DNA from: CAYHCE01 sp964355015
GTDB taxonomy: Bacteria > Cyanobacteriota > Cyanobacteriia > PCC-6307 > Cyanobiaceae
DNA: 64,000 nt
Assembly (NCBI GenBank): GCA_964355015.1
Contig: CAYHCE010000018.1
Location: 1-64,000, forward strand
Reading direction: 5' to 3'
Shown in pieces: positions 42,647 to 52,100 of the stretch; within the stretch, counting starts at the first letter, position 1, and each line of letters opens with the position of its first letter. The notes under the pieces are model-generated. The model had not been told where the DNA came from. It ran no database searches and worked only from the letters and a program-made list of their open reading frames with translations. The translations under genes and the position numbers were made by a program.

Positions 42647-43367
42647 GGCCGCCCGCCTCCCCATCCAGCTGCCGGCGGAGCTGGGCCAGACCGCGTGCCA
42701 GCAGACGGTGCACGGTCATGGGGCTGAGATCCATCAGCCGGGCTGTGTGGCGCAGGCTGTGCCCCCCCAGGACCACCTCCTGCAGCACAGTCCTCTGGCG
42801 TGGATCGAGCTGGCTGAGCAGCTCGAGGGCCTGGCCCTGCCGCTGGTCGTCCTCGTCGTCGGGGACCGGCGTGGCGATCTCCTTGCCGCCTTCCTCCAGT
42901 GCCAGAACCCGCCCGATCCGGCGCAGTTGCTCGAACCGCTGCCACTGCGTGGGACTCAGGCCCAGAAGCCTGCACAGGTCCCTGTCCTCGAGCGGGCGTC
43001 CATCGCTGCTGCGGCCGTTGCGCTGCAGGTGCCGCAGCCGAACTTCGAGCTCCTGCTGCCGACGCGGCAGACGAATGGCCGGCGCCTGATCGCGGAGATA
43101 GTGCAGGATCGCGCCGCGGATGTGATGGCGGGCGAAAGCGGAGAACGGGGTGCCCTGGTCCGGCCGGAACAACTCGGCGGCCCGGATAAGTCCCAGCAGA
43201 CCCACCTGGATCAGATCGTCGGCCGCCTCGCGGCAGAGAGCGGAATAGTGCAGAGCGATCGGTCGAACGAGATCCCGGTAGTGGGCCACCCGTTCGTTGC
43301 GTTGCCGCACCCGGCGGCTCAGATCGGGGCGAGGTGAGGTAGGGAGGCTGGCGGCGGAACGGGACAT
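42594..43367 (-). CDS. Alternative sigma-70 family sigma factor (group 3-like)
   Basis: 257 residues from the ATG at 43367. Region 2 is clear (AADDLIQVGLLGLIRAAELF, then RPDQGTPFSAFARHHIRGAI), region 3 begins IRLPRRQQELEVRLRHLQ, and region 4 has a helix-turn-helix (LGGHSLRHTARLMDLSPMTV). The N-terminal region 1.1 of the housekeeping factor is absent. The order resembles SigF/SigB-type group 3 factors, which in cyanobacteria govern motility, pili or stress genes; the regulon is unknown. No anti-sigma gene adjoins it. The 3' end overlaps a small ORF by 53 bases. Confidence 0.87.
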   Translation of the reverse strand: MSRSAASLPTSPRPDLSRRVRQRNERVAHYRDLVRPIALHYSALCREAADDLIQVGLLGLIRAAELFRPDQGTPFSAFARHHIRGAILHYLRDQAPAIRLPRRQQELEVRLRHLQRNGRSSDGRPLEDRDLCRLLGLSPTQWQRFEQLRRIGRVLALEEGGKEIATPVPDDEDDQRQGQALELLSQLDPRQRTVLQEVVLGGHSLRHTARLMDLSPMTVHRLLARGLAQLRRQLDGEAGGLNPVPPPRRAPSAAPVC

Positions 43368-43462
43368 GATCGAAACGGAGACAAGAAGCTGTAGTTGGCG
43401 GGAGACCACACGGCGCAGCACCCCCCCTTTCCAGAAAGCGACCATTCCCGGGTCTGGGTCAA

Positions 43463-43476
43463 CCGTGAAAACACGG
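43463..43476. repeat. Inverted repeat upstream of the sigma-factor gene
   Basis: CCGTG and CACGG face each other around AAAA about 95 bases upstream of the sigma-factor ATG and 24 bases after the end of the HIT-like gene. It may be an operator or a weak terminator hairpin; no T-tract follows. Confidence 0.3.
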
Positions 43477-43499
43477 AACCTGCTGAGTAGACAGGCCGC

Positions 43500-44333
43500 T
43501 CAGGCCGCAGGGGCGGCGACCGCCGCCAGCAGAGCCCAGGGTCCATGACGCTTCAGCCAGCCGAGCTCGGAGCGTTCGGTGAGCAGCAGATAGCCCGCGA
43601 ATCCGAGCGCGTTGACGCTGAAGCCCGCCTCATGCTCCCTCAGCCGCCGGATCGTCAGGAACCAGTCATCGCAGAAGAGCAGGTTGTAAGGGTGGAGGGG
43701 CTCCCGGTCGTGGTCAGGATCTCCCAGCCCGAGCGCAAGAGCCTGAGAGCGGTAGAGCCCGGACAGGCCGGCGGCGCCGGCGCCGGGATCACGTCGGCTC
43801 AGCCGGTAGGCCCAGGGCCACGGCTGAGCCTTGCCGGCCAGCTGGCTGCGCAGCGCGGGCTCCAGGGGGCAGGTGGGTTCACAGTGGTGCCGGGGCAGCA
43901 GCTGCAGATGGCGGTGGGGCTGGCTGGCGCCGGCCTCCGCGCAGCTGTTGAAGAACCACAGCCCACCGGTATCGGCATCGACACGGGCAACGGCATCCCA
44001 GTCGGCGGGTTCCAGCCAGCCGTTCTGGGCAGCCCACTGCTGCGTGATCAGCAGAACGTGACCGGTCTGCACCGGGTACTTGTTGAGCAGCACCAGATGG
44101 CTCCTGCCCAGCAGCCGCACCTGGAGCTGCCGCTCCCAGGGCCGGAAAGGGTTGGGCCGGGGACCGCCACCACCCAGGTGCCTCGGGGTGGAGGAAAGGA
44201 GCCGCCTCAGCTGGAACGGTGACCAGCCGGCGGGAGGGATCGGTTCCGTGACCAGCGGCACCAGGGCACCTTCACGGCGGGCCGCGATGCTGCGCTCCAG
44301 CGCTTCGCGCCAGATCGCTTCAGCCCGCGCCAC
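43500..44333 (-). CDS. Ap4A phosphorylase-like (HIT superfamily) nucleotidyltransferase
   Basis: 277 residues from the GTG at 44333, where recognisable sequence begins (RAEAIWREALERSIAARREG). The HIT-type active site is QPHRHLQLLP with the nucleophilic His, and NKYPVQTGHVLLITQQW precedes it. The C-terminal domain has HPYNLLFCDDWFLTIRR and FSVNALGFAGYLL. This is the pattern of the ATP adenylyltransferase (Apa1/Apa2) family, which splits Ap4A with phosphate into ATP and ADP. It overlaps the SpoIID gene upstream by 14 bases. Confidence 0.85.
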   Translation of the reverse strand: MARAEAIWREALERSIAARREGALVPLVTEPIPPAGWSPFQLRRLLSSTPRHLGGGGPRPNPFRPWERQLQVRLLGRSHLVLLNKYPVQTGHVLLITQQWAAQNGWLEPADWDAVARVDADTGGLWFFNSCAEAGASQPHRHLQLLPRHHCEPTCPLEPALRSQLAGKAQPWPWAYRLSRRDPGAGAAGLSGLYRSQALALGLGDPDHDREPLHPYNLLFCDDWFLTIRRLREHEAGFSVNALGFAGYLLLTERSELGWLKRHGPWALLAAVAAPAA

Positions 44334-45387
44334 CGATCTGCAACCGCGCCAGAGACGCTCCCGGGTAGTAGTGGCCGAGGATCTGGTTGTAGCGGAGGCC
44401 CTGAGCGGCGAGCTGCTGGGCACCCTCTTGGCTCATGCTCGCCCCCAGATGGCCATGGGCTTCCAGCGTGATCTTGCTGTTGGCGGCGTAGAGGCTCTCG
44501 ACGATCCCTCCCTGATAGCTGAGGATCAGACCGTTGGTGAGGGAGGTCGCCTCGGCCGTGCGTACCGTGAGAGATCCAAGCCCCCGATAGGCCTGCCAGC
44601 GAGTGGTGTCGCCCAGATGCCAGAAACGGCTGGCGGGGCGGGCCATCTGGGCGAGGGCGTAGGAACGGGCGGCCACCGCCTGCGCCTTGAGCGCCTCCAT
44701 CGACCAGAAACTGGGCATCTCCGCACCGACCACCGAAGCGATGTAACGCTCCAGAGGGAGGTGGTTGATCGGTGTGAATCCGCTGCCCTCCCGTACCAGC
44801 CGCAGGCGACCCTCATAGGCCTCGCCGTTCACCAGCAGGTCCTGGCCGGCGCCGGTGTCGAGCCAGAGATCGACGGCGGTACCCACGGCGGCCAGGTCGA
44901 CGGGGCTGCGGGCCGGTCCCTGCGCCAGCAGCTGCCCATCAGCGCCACGCAGCACCCAAGGGCCCGTGGCCGAAAGGGAGGGCCTGCCGGCGTGGCGCAG
45001 CAGCGCCACACGCACCTCGAGCGGCACCGGCCGCCCGGCGGCAGGTTCGGCCAGCGCCAGGGCGCCACCACTGGCCGCCGCAGGGGCAGCGGCCGCCGCC
45101 TCGGCGCGCCGCGCCTGGATCGAGGCGAGGCGGCGGGTCTCGGCCTGTCGATCGGGATCCTCCTCGGCCGTGGCAGGCAGCAGGGCATCCATCACCCGGG
45201 AATCCAGGGCCGGGGACGTAGGGCTGAACGACTGCTGGGCCACGAAGCCCAGGCCCAGGGCGACCACACTCAGCGGAGCGGTGAGCAGCAGTGTGCTCAG
45301 ATGCCGTCGGGGAGGCAGCAGCGCCAGTCCCCAGGCACGACTCCGATCGCGACATCGCCGCAACCAGCGCTCAAGAGGCCATCCCAC
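44320..45387 (-). CDS. SpoIID/LytB domain protein
   Basis: 355 residues from the GTG at 45387; the frame is open further upstream inside the phzF-like gene. An N-terminal membrane segment (STLLLTAPLSVVALGLGFVA) is followed by an Ala-rich linker. The SpoIID domain has LPLERYIASVVGAEMPSFW with the catalytic-type Glu, EALKAQAVAARSYALAQM and YLGLGSL-like YRGLGSL. In sporulating bacteria SpoIID is a lytic transglycosylase; related proteins are common in non-sporulating cyanobacteria and probably act on septal or lateral peptidoglycan. The start is uncertain. It overlaps its neighbours on both sides. Confidence 0.82.
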   Translation of the reverse strand: MGWPLERWLRRCRDRSRAWGLALLPPRRHLSTLLLTAPLSVVALGLGFVAQQSFSPTSPALDSRVMDALLPATAEEDPDRQAETRRLASIQARRAEAAAAAPAAASGGALALAEPAAGRPVPLEVRVALLRHAGRPSLSATGPWVLRGADGQLLAQGPARSPVDLAAVGTAVDLWLDTGAGQDLLVNGEAYEGRLRLVREGSGFTPINHLPLERYIASVVGAEMPSFWSMEALKAQAVAARSYALAQMARPASRFWHLGDTTRWQAYRGLGSLTVRTAEATSLTNGLILSYQGGIVESLYAANSKITLEAHGHLGASMSQEGAQQLAAQGLRYNQILGHYYPGASLARLQIGGAG

Positions 45388-46223
45388 AACAGTTGCCCCG
45401 AACCCGTCAGGCGGATCATGCCTGAAGACAGCCTCTCGCACACCATTCCACCCCCCTGGGGCGAGGCCTGCCAGCCCACGACCCGCTCCCGCCCGAGCCG
45501 GTCGCACCACCAGGGAGCCACCAGCGCATGGGCCGAACCGGTGACGGGATCCTCGGCGATGCCCAGGCCGGGTGCAAAGAAGCGCAGCCTGTAGTCGGCG
45601 GGCTCGCCCAGCACACTGCCGTCCCCAGCGCCGGCGGAGGCAGCCTGCATCAGCACCAGGCCGCCGCGGAGCGCACCCTGGAGACCTTCGGCCAGGGCCG
45701 CGCCATCAAGAGCGGCCAGATCGAGCCGGGCCGGCAGCAGCACCACCCAGTAGCCCAGGGGCGATCGCCAGGTCTGAAGCGGCGTGGCGCCGAGCGGCAG
45801 GGCCAGGGCCTGGGGCAGAGGAGCCAGCTCCAGAGCGGCCCCGGGAAGGAGCAGATCGGCCCGCCCCCTGCAGCTGGGGCTCAACCCCACCTGCAGGGGG
45901 CCGCTGCGGCTGTGCAGCCGGGTAGTGCCTCCCGGAGCCAGCAGACCCCAGTGACCCAGGGCGAGGGTGGCAGCCAGGGTGGCGTGGCCGCAGAGGGGCA
46001 CCTCGCAACGGGGGGTGAACCAGCGCAGGGCCCATTCGGAATCGCTGCCCTGGCCGGGCCAGGGCAGCAGGAAGGCCGTCTCCGATTGCTTCAGCTGGGA
46101 GGCGACCGCCTGCATCCAGGCCACGGATGCGGGGCGCTCGAGCCGCACCACCGCGGCACCGTTGCCTTGCAGAGGCACCTCGGCGAAGGCGGTGATCAGC
46201 ACCGCCGGGAGCGCCCCACTCAA
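45297..46223 (-). CDS. PhzF family isomerase/epimerase
   Basis: 308 residues. The frame begins at a TTG (46223) overlapping the gpsA stop; a GTG at 46202 just before LITAFAEVPLQGNGAAVV is an alternative. SETAFLLPW contains the conserved Glu of the PhzF active site, FTPRCEVPLCGHATLAA is the family signature, and GIAEDPVTGSAHALVAPWW marks the second half of the duplicated fold. The substrate of this cyanobacterial member is unknown, and a role in phenazine synthesis is unlikely without other phz genes. Confidence 0.88.
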   Translation of the reverse strand: MSGALPAVLITAFAEVPLQGNGAAVVRLERPASVAWMQAVASQLKQSETAFLLPWPGQGSDSEWALRWFTPRCEVPLCGHATLAATLALGHWGLLAPGGTTRLHSRSGPLQVGLSPSCRGRADLLLPGAALELAPLPQALALPLGATPLQTWRSPLGYWVVLLPARLDLAALDGAALAEGLQGALRGGLVLMQAASAGAGDGSVLGEPADYRLRFFAPGLGIAEDPVTGSAHALVAPWWCDRLGRERVVGWQASPQGGGMVCERLSSGMIRLTGSGQLLWDGLLSAGCGDVAIGVVPGDWRCCLPDGI

Positions 46224-47137
46224 CGCGCTTCCTCCCTGAGATCCCGCTCCATCAGTGCGCGCACCGCCTGCTGAGGCGTGAGACGGTCGTCGATCAGGCC
46301 CACCACCTGCTCGCAGATCGGCAGATGCCAGCCCCCTTGCCTGGCCAGGGCCAGGGCAGCCGCCGCCGTGGTGGCTCCCTCCACGGTGGCGTCGATGCGA
46401 CGGATCGCCTCGGCAGCGGGCAGCCCCTCGGCGAGCAGCAGGCCGAAGCGGTAGTTGCGACTGAGCCGGCTGTTGGCGGTGGCGAGCAGATCCCCCAGGC
46501 CGGCGAGGCCGTAGAGAGTATCGGGATCCCCCCCGAGCTGGCGGCTGAGCCGACCCATCTCCGCCAGGCCCCGGGTGAGCAGCGATGCCTTGGCGTTGGC
46601 CCCCAGGCCCAGCCCATCGCAGACGCCCGCCGCGATTGCCATGACGTTCTTGAGGGCTCCGGAGAGCTCGGTGCCGATCGGATCGGCGTTGGTGTACAGG
46701 CGCAGGCGATCCGTACTCAGCTCCCGCTGCAGACAGCGGGCCAGCTCACCGTGGGCGGAGGCGAGCACGCTGGCGGCGGGCAGGCCCTGCAGCAGTTCGG
46801 TGGCCAGGTTCGGTCCGCTGAGCACCACGCAGCGCAGAGCTGGGACAGAGCGATCCCATAGCTGGGAGGCGGTGCAGAGTTGGTCCAGATCGATGCCCTT
46901 GCTGCCGCTGAGCAGAGGCAGATCGTCGGGCCAGTGCGGTGCCAGGCTGCGGGCCAGCTCCGGTACGCCGGCCATGGCGACGGCGCAGACGATCAGGTCC
47001 TGGTCGGGGAGCAGGGAGGCAGGGTCGGTGCCCTGGCGCCTCGACCAGGTGGACAGCCGGTGACCCTGCTGCTCGAACAGCAGGGTGAGGGTACGTCCCC
47101 AGGCCCCCTGGCCCAGAACGCCGATCCGCAGTGCCAT
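46220..47137 (-). CDS. gpsA: NAD(P)-dependent glycerol-3-phosphate dehydrogenase
   Basis: 305 residues from the ATG at 47137; 13 in-frame residues upstream are not needed. The Rossmann motif is IGVLGQGAWGRTL near the N-terminus; GPNLATELLQGLPAASVLAS and ELSGALKNVMAIAAGVCDGL hold the catalytic Lys; YGLAGLGDLLATANS lies later. It reduces dihydroxyacetone phosphate to sn-glycerol-3-phosphate for membrane lipids. It overlaps the phzF-like gene by 4 bases and is divergent from the SDR gene, with 37 bases between starts. Confidence 0.95.
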   Translation of the reverse strand: MALRIGVLGQGAWGRTLTLLFEQQGHRLSTWSRRQGTDPASLLPDQDLIVCAVAMAGVPELARSLAPHWPDDLPLLSGSKGIDLDQLCTASQLWDRSVPALRCVVLSGPNLATELLQGLPAASVLASAHGELARCLQRELSTDRLRLYTNADPIGTELSGALKNVMAIAAGVCDGLGLGANAKASLLTRGLAEMGRLSRQLGGDPDTLYGLAGLGDLLATANSRLSRNYRFGLLLAEGLPAAEAIRRIDATVEGATTAAAALALARQGGWHLPICEQVVGLIDDRLTPQQAVRALMERDLREEAR

Positions 47138-47174
47138 GGGGCCATCATGCGCCATCCCGGCCCGTTCGATTCCC

Positions 47175-47975
47175 ATGGCGCTACCCGCTCCGTCCAGCCG
47201 GAATCCGTCCAGCCGGAATCCGCCTGAGGACAGGCTGTCCCGCTGGCAGGGGGACGCCCTCGTGGTGGGCTGCGGCGGGATCGGTGGAGCCCTGCTCCAG
47301 GAGCTGGGGCGCCGGGCGCCGGGGCTCCGCCTCTGGGCCGCCGGTCGCAGGGTCCGGCTCCCCGGGGTGGGGGCGCACGCTCCGCCGGAGCAGAGGCTGC
47401 AGCTTGACCTCAGCGATGACGCCAGCCTGGCCGCCTGCGCGGACCGGTTGCGTCAGGCGGCGGCGGCGTTGCGACTGGTGATCAACACCGCCGGCCTGCT
47501 GCATGGGGAGGGCCTGCAACCGGAGAAGAGGCTGCAGCAGGTGAACCGAGCCGCCCTGGAGCGGCTGTTCAGCGTCAATGCCTACGGGCCGGTGCTGCTG
47601 GCCCGGGCCTTGGAACCCCTGCTGAGCCGGGACCGGCCCGTCCTGTTCGCCAGCCTCTCAGCCCGGGTGGGGAGCATCGGTGACAACCAGCTGGGGGGAT
47701 GGTATGGCTATCGGGCCGCCAAGGCTGCCCAGAACCAACTGCTGCGCTGCCTGGCTCTGGAATGGCGGCGGCGGCTGCCGCTGGCCTGCGTCACCCTGCT
47801 GCATCCGGGCACCACCGCCACGCCTCTCTCGGCCCCGTTCCGCAGCTTTGTGCCGCCCGAACGGCTGTTCAGCCCCGAACAGGCCGCCGGCCACCTGCTC
47901 GACGTGCTGGAGAGTCAGGATGCCGACAGCAGCGGCAGTTTCCTCGCCTGGGACGGCACGCCGATTCCCTGGTGA
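47175..47975 (+). CDS. Short-chain dehydrogenase/reductase
   Basis: 266 residues from the ATG at 47175. A short N-terminal tail with a duplicated five-residue block (PSSRN twice) precedes the cofactor site ALVVGCGGIGGALLQELG, a variant of TGxxxGxG. NTAGLLH is the NAG-type motif, with a catalytic Ser in SLSARVGSIGD and YxxxK in GYRAAKAAQNQL. LLHPGTTATPLSAPF closes the family pattern. The substrate is unknown, and NAD or NADP preference is not obvious. Divergent from gpsA. Confidence 0.88.
   Translation: MALPAPSSRNPSSRNPPEDRLSRWQGDALVVGCGGIGGALLQELGRRAPGLRLWAAGRRVRLPGVGAHAPPEQRLQLDLSDDASLAACADRLRQAAAALRLVINTAGLLHGEGLQPEKRLQQVNRAALERLFSVNAYGPVLLARALEPLLSRDRPVLFASLSARVGSIGDNQLGGWYGYRAAKAAQNQLLRCLALEWRRRLPLACVTLLHPGTTATPLSAPFRSFVPPERLFSPEQAAGHLLDVLESQDADSSGSFLAWDGTPIPW
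47190..47222 (+). repeat. 15-bp tandem repeat near the SDR start
   Basis: CCGTCCAGCCGGAAT is repeated exactly twice (47190-47204 and 47205-47219), followed by the first bases of a third copy. It encodes the PSSRN doublet in the N-terminal tail of the SDR protein and could vary by slippage. Confidence 0.85.
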
Positions 47976-48005
47976 GCGGCATCGCCGCTGCGCTCCTTCG
48001 CTGCC

Positions 48006-48443
48006 TCAGTCCACCGCCCCGACGGAGCGCAGCAACTCCAGGGGGATCACCGCCAGGGTCGACTCCTCCGTGGCCTGCAGACTCACCGGCGGGGCCACCC
48101 CGTCCTCATAGGCCTCGAGCCAGCGGAAGGCGCAGACACACCAGTGGTCGCCTGGCTTCAGGCCCGGAAAGCCATAGGCCGGCATCGGCGTCGAGAGGTC
48201 GTTCCCCTGGGAGCGGGAGTAACGCAGGAAGAGATCGGTGATCACGCAGCAGACCGTATGGCGGCCGCTGTCCGCTGCATCGGTGCGACAGCTGCCGTCG
48301 CGGTACCAGCCCGTCATCGGCTCACAACCGCAGAGTTCGAGCGGTTCACCCAGCACATTGCGCGCGGCGCCGCTGGCCAGGGTCTGGGATTGATCCACGC
48401 GGATTCCTGGAACGGAGAGCCGAGTCTGACCAGAGACCGGCAC
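48006..48443 (-). CDS. DUF2237 family protein
   Basis: 145 residues from a GTG; the N-terminal 25 or so residues before ARNVLGEPLELCGCEPMTGW are uncertain. The conserved core has CGCEPMTGWYRDGSCRT, HTVCCVITDLFLRYSRSQGN and GLKPGDHWCVCAFRWLEAYE, with several conserved Cys and a VPLE-like tail (VIPLELL). Members are widespread in bacteria, small and cytoplasmic, with no established activity. It converges on the SDR gene with a 30-base gap. Confidence 0.82.
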   Translation of the reverse strand: MPVSGQTRLSVPGIRVDQSQTLASGAARNVLGEPLELCGCEPMTGWYRDGSCRTDAADSGRHTVCCVITDLFLRYSRSQGNDLSTPMPAYGFPGLKPGDHWCVCAFRWLEAYEDGVAPPVSLQATEESTLAVIPLELLRSVGAVD

Positions 48444-48555
48444 GAAATGCAGCCGGGAGGTTGACGGATTCGGGGGGGCAGGCGTTAAAGGTCATTGTGC
48501 AGTGGTGCTGGAAGGCTCCTGATCTGCCGCCCCTCCGACTTGCCTACACCTCTTC

Positions 48556-48777
48556 ATGAGCTGGGATTTCACCGAAGACGCTGCCTTCATGGCCCTGCTG
48601 GATGCCTTTAGGGAAAGCGGTGAAAGCTCCGCCATGGAATTCCTGGCCCACGGGGAAGGGGCCTTCCACTTCCAGGAGCTCACCCAGAACGCTGCCGGTG
48701 AGGGCATCGATCTGAGCGACTCCACCGAGCTGGAGGCGTTCCAGCAGGAGGTCATCGAGAGTCTCGAAACACTCTGA
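48556..48777 (+). CDS. Small acidic conserved cyanobacterial protein
   Basis: 73 residues, strongly acidic and helical: MSWDFTEDAAFMALLDAFRE, then SSAMEFLAHGEGAFHFQELT. No Cys, membrane segment or catalytic motif. The composition and clean boundaries support a real gene, but no named family was recognised. It is convergent with the next gene, 29 bases between stops. Confidence 0.65.
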   Translation: MSWDFTEDAAFMALLDAFRESGESSAMEFLAHGEGAFHFQELTQNAAGEGIDLSDSTELEAFQQEVIESLETL

Positions 48778-48806
48778 GCCCGGTCCGCTGGCCTGGCGGA
48801 CGACGA

Positions 48807-49079
48807 TCAGCCGTAGAAGAAGGCGATCTCCTTCTGCTTCAGTCCCTCCCAGCCGGCTGCCTTGAGGCGGGCATCGAGGCTGGCCTGGTCGAAATGCTTC
48901 GATCCCGTCCTGACGACCCGGTTGCGCATCGATTTTCTGACGCCGCTGCGGGCGCGCTGCGCCTCCAGCGCCATCACCTCGTTGTAGAGCCCGAGCATCT
49001 CGGCGGGGAGGAGGGTGCCGTCGAGGTCGAATCCGGCGGCGATCGCAGCATCGACAGCATCGGGACCGGCAATGGCCAT
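48807..49079 (-). CDS. Small conserved cyanobacterial protein, unknown function
   Basis: 90 residues from the ATG at 49079; the frame continues open into metH but without sense. GFDLDGTLLPAEMLGLYNEV is followed by a basic stretch (RSGVRKSMRNRVVRTGSKHF) and LKAAGWEGLKQKEIAFFYG. The DLDGT resembles HAD motif I, but the other HAD motifs are missing, so that reading is doubtful. The basic middle part suggests nucleic-acid or membrane contact. It lies 52 bases downstream of metH on the same strand. Confidence 0.7.
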   Translation of the reverse strand: MAIAGPDAVDAAIAAGFDLDGTLLPAEMLGLYNEVMALEAQRARSGVRKSMRNRVVRTGSKHFDQASLDARLKAAGWEGLKQKEIAFFYG

Positions 49080-49131
49080 GGGAGAGGGAAGCGAGAACCG
49101 GTCCAGCCTGGCACCAGAGGAATCCGCTTCC

Positions 49132-52100
49132 TCAGGCGCTGAAGTAGCGGGCCTGGCTGTGCAGGGCCACCAGGGCGGTGGTGCTCTGCTCCGGCTCGAG
49201 CTGATCGCTCTCATCCATGCGCAGTCCGATGCGCTCGGCGCCCAGCCACTCGATCTGCTGCCGGGAATCGGCCACGTTGGGACAGGCGGGATAGCCGAAG
49301 GAATAGCGACTGCCGCGGTAGCGCTGGGCCAGCACGTCGCGCAACATGGTCGGCTCCTCGGCCCCGAAACCCAGCTCCCGGCGGATCCGGGCGTGGGCCC
49401 ACTCCGCCAGCGCCTCCGCCATCTGCACCCCGAGCCCATGGAAGTAGAGGTAGTCGGTATAGCGATCGGCGGCGAACAGCTCGCGGGCGAACGCCGTCGC
49501 CGTTTCGCCCATGGTCACCGCCTGCATCGGCAGCACATCGGTGGGGCGGCCGCCGTCGAGATCGCGGTAGAAGTCGGCGATGCAGTAGCGGTTGCCCGAG
49601 CGTTGGCGCGGCAGCTGAAAGCGGCCCAGCTCCCTGCCGGAGTCGGCGGGATCGAAGACGACGAGGCTGTTCCCGGCACGGCCGCAGGGGAAGTAGCCAT
49701 AGGCCACCCGTGGGGACAGCAGACGCTCCTCCCGACAGCGCTCGATCCAGCGGAGGAGAACCGGTTCAGCCTTCTGCGCCAGCATCGCCTCGTAGTCTCC
49801 GCGGCTCTGCTGCTGGCTCTTGCGCAGCTGCCACTGCCCGGCGAACAGGGCGTTACGGTCCAGAAATCCGAATATCTCATCCAGGGGAATGTCGGCCTCG
49901 AGCAGCACCCGGCTGCCCAGGAAGGGCGGGCGGATCGCCGGCTCCGCGGGCACCGCCTCGGAGCGATGGTCGCCGGGATCGGCGGCCGGAGCAGCCGACA
50001 CGGCATCGGGGCCGGCCTCCTCACCGCCAACGGTCCCGCCATCGCCGGTCGCCGGGCCATCGCCCACCGCCGGGGTCGGCTCCAGACCCAGGCCCTCGGG
50101 AGGATCGGCCAGAAAGCCGCTCACGTCATCCCACTGGCCTGCCTGCTTGGCCGCCACCAGGGCATCCATGAAGCGCAGGTCGGCGAAGGCATCGCGGCCA
50201 TAGATCACCAGACCCCTGTACACCTCGCGGCAATCCCTGTGGACGAAACGGGGCGTGAGCGCCGCACCTCCCAGAATCACCGGCACCGAGATTCCCGCCT
50301 CGTTGAAGGCCTGCAGATTGTCCTTCATGAAGGCGGTGGACTTGACCAGCAGACCGCTCATCGCGATGCAATCGGCCTGGTGGGTACGCTGGGCCTCGAT
50401 GATGGCTTCGACACTCTGCTTGATGCCAAGGTTGATCACCTCGTAGCCGTTATTGGTGAGAATGATGTCCACCAGATTCTTGCCGATGTCGTGCACATCG
50501 CCCTTCACCGTGGCGATCAGGAACTTCGCCTTGGCACTGCTGGCCCCCTCGGTCTTCTCCATGTGAGGTTCGAGGAAAGCCACCGCCGCCTTCATCGTCT
50601 CGGCGCTCTGCAGCACGAAAGGGAGCTGCATCTGGCCGGAGCCGAACCGTTCGCCCACCACCTTCATGCCATCGAGCAGGAAGGTGTTGATGATCTGCAG
50701 GGGCGGGTAGGTCCGCATCCCCTCCTCCAGCGCCGCCTCCAGCCCGATGCGCTCGCCGTCGATGATGTGCTGCCTGAGACGCTCCTCCACCGGCAGATCG
50801 CTCAGGCTGGGGCCTGAGCTGCGCGCCTCCCGGGCGCTGACTCCCTCGAACAGGGTGGTGAGAACGGTGAGGGGGTCGTAGGTGCAGATGGCGCCGTCAG
50901 CGTCGGAGTCGAAGCGACGCCGGTCCTGGATCAGGTCGCGGCAGACCTGCTGATGCTCCTCGCTGATCTTCGCCAGCGGCAGGATTTTGACCGGGCTGAC
51001 GATTGCCGCATCCAGGCCGGCTTCGCAACACTCGTGCAGAAACACCGAATTGAGCACGATCCGGGCCGCCGGCGAGAGACCGAAGCTGACGTTGCTCACC
51101 CCCAGCACCACATGCACGCCGGGCAGGTCCTCCCGGATCCGGCGGATGGCCTCGATCGTGGCGGCGGCGTTCCGCCTGTCCTCTTCGATGCCGGTGGAGA
51201 TCGGCAGCGCCAAGGGATCGTAGAAGAGTTCATGGGCGGGGATGCCGAACCCGAGAGCATCGCGGTAGGCCCGCTGGGCAATGGCGAATTTGCGATCGGC
51301 TGTGCGGGCCATGCCCTCCTCGTCGATGGTGCCCACCACCACGCCGGCGCCGTAGCGGCGGGCCAGTTCCAGGACCTGGAAGAAACGCTCGTCGCCGTCC
51401 TCGTAGTTGGTGGAATTGAGGATGCACTTGCCGCCGGCCACCTTCAGGCCGGCCTCCATCTTCTGCCACTCGGTGGAATCGAGCATCAGCGGCAGGTTGA
51501 CGTTGGTGACCAGACGACTGACCAGTTCGTGCATGTCGCTCTCGCCATCGCGACCGACATAGTCGACGTTGACGTCGAGCACATGGGCATTCTCCTTCAC
51601 CTGGCCGCGGGCCACGGCCACGAGGCCATCCCAGTCCTCGGCATTGAGCAGGTCGCGCACCTTCTTCGAGCCGCTGGCGTTGAGACGCTCGCCGATGATC
51701 AGGAAGGAATTGTCCTGGTGGTAGGGGGTGACGCCGTAGATCGACGCGGCCGCAGGTTCGCACTGCAGCATCGGCCGGCTGAGCCGCTGATCGGGCAGGC
51801 GAACCGGGCGCGGCAGGGGGTGCAGGCCGGCGGCGACCTCCGCCAGGGCAGCGATGTGGGCCGGCGTGGTGCCACAGCAGCCCCCGATCACCTGCACACC
51901 GAGATCCTCGACGAAGTGCATCAGCTGCATCTTGAACTCGAGCGGCGTCAGCCGGTAGTGGGCCACACCGCCGACGTTCTCCGGCAGCCCGGCATTGGGA
52001 ATGCAGCTCACCACGAAGGGGCTGTGCTCGCTGAGGTAGCGGATGTGCTCCTTCATCTGCTCCGGGCCGGTGGCGCAGTTGAGGCCGAGCACATCGATCG

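Noticed and set aside
41016..43337. 773-codon plus-strand frame across the DUF3370 and sigma-factor genes
   Set aside because: Spans two real minus-strand genes and their gap; no domain signature.
45297..46223. PhzF as evidence of a phenazine cluster
   Set aside because: No other phz genes; PhzF-like isomerases are widespread with unrelated substrates.
48807..49079. HAD-family phosphatase
   Set aside because: Only motif I is present; the protein is far too short for the fold.
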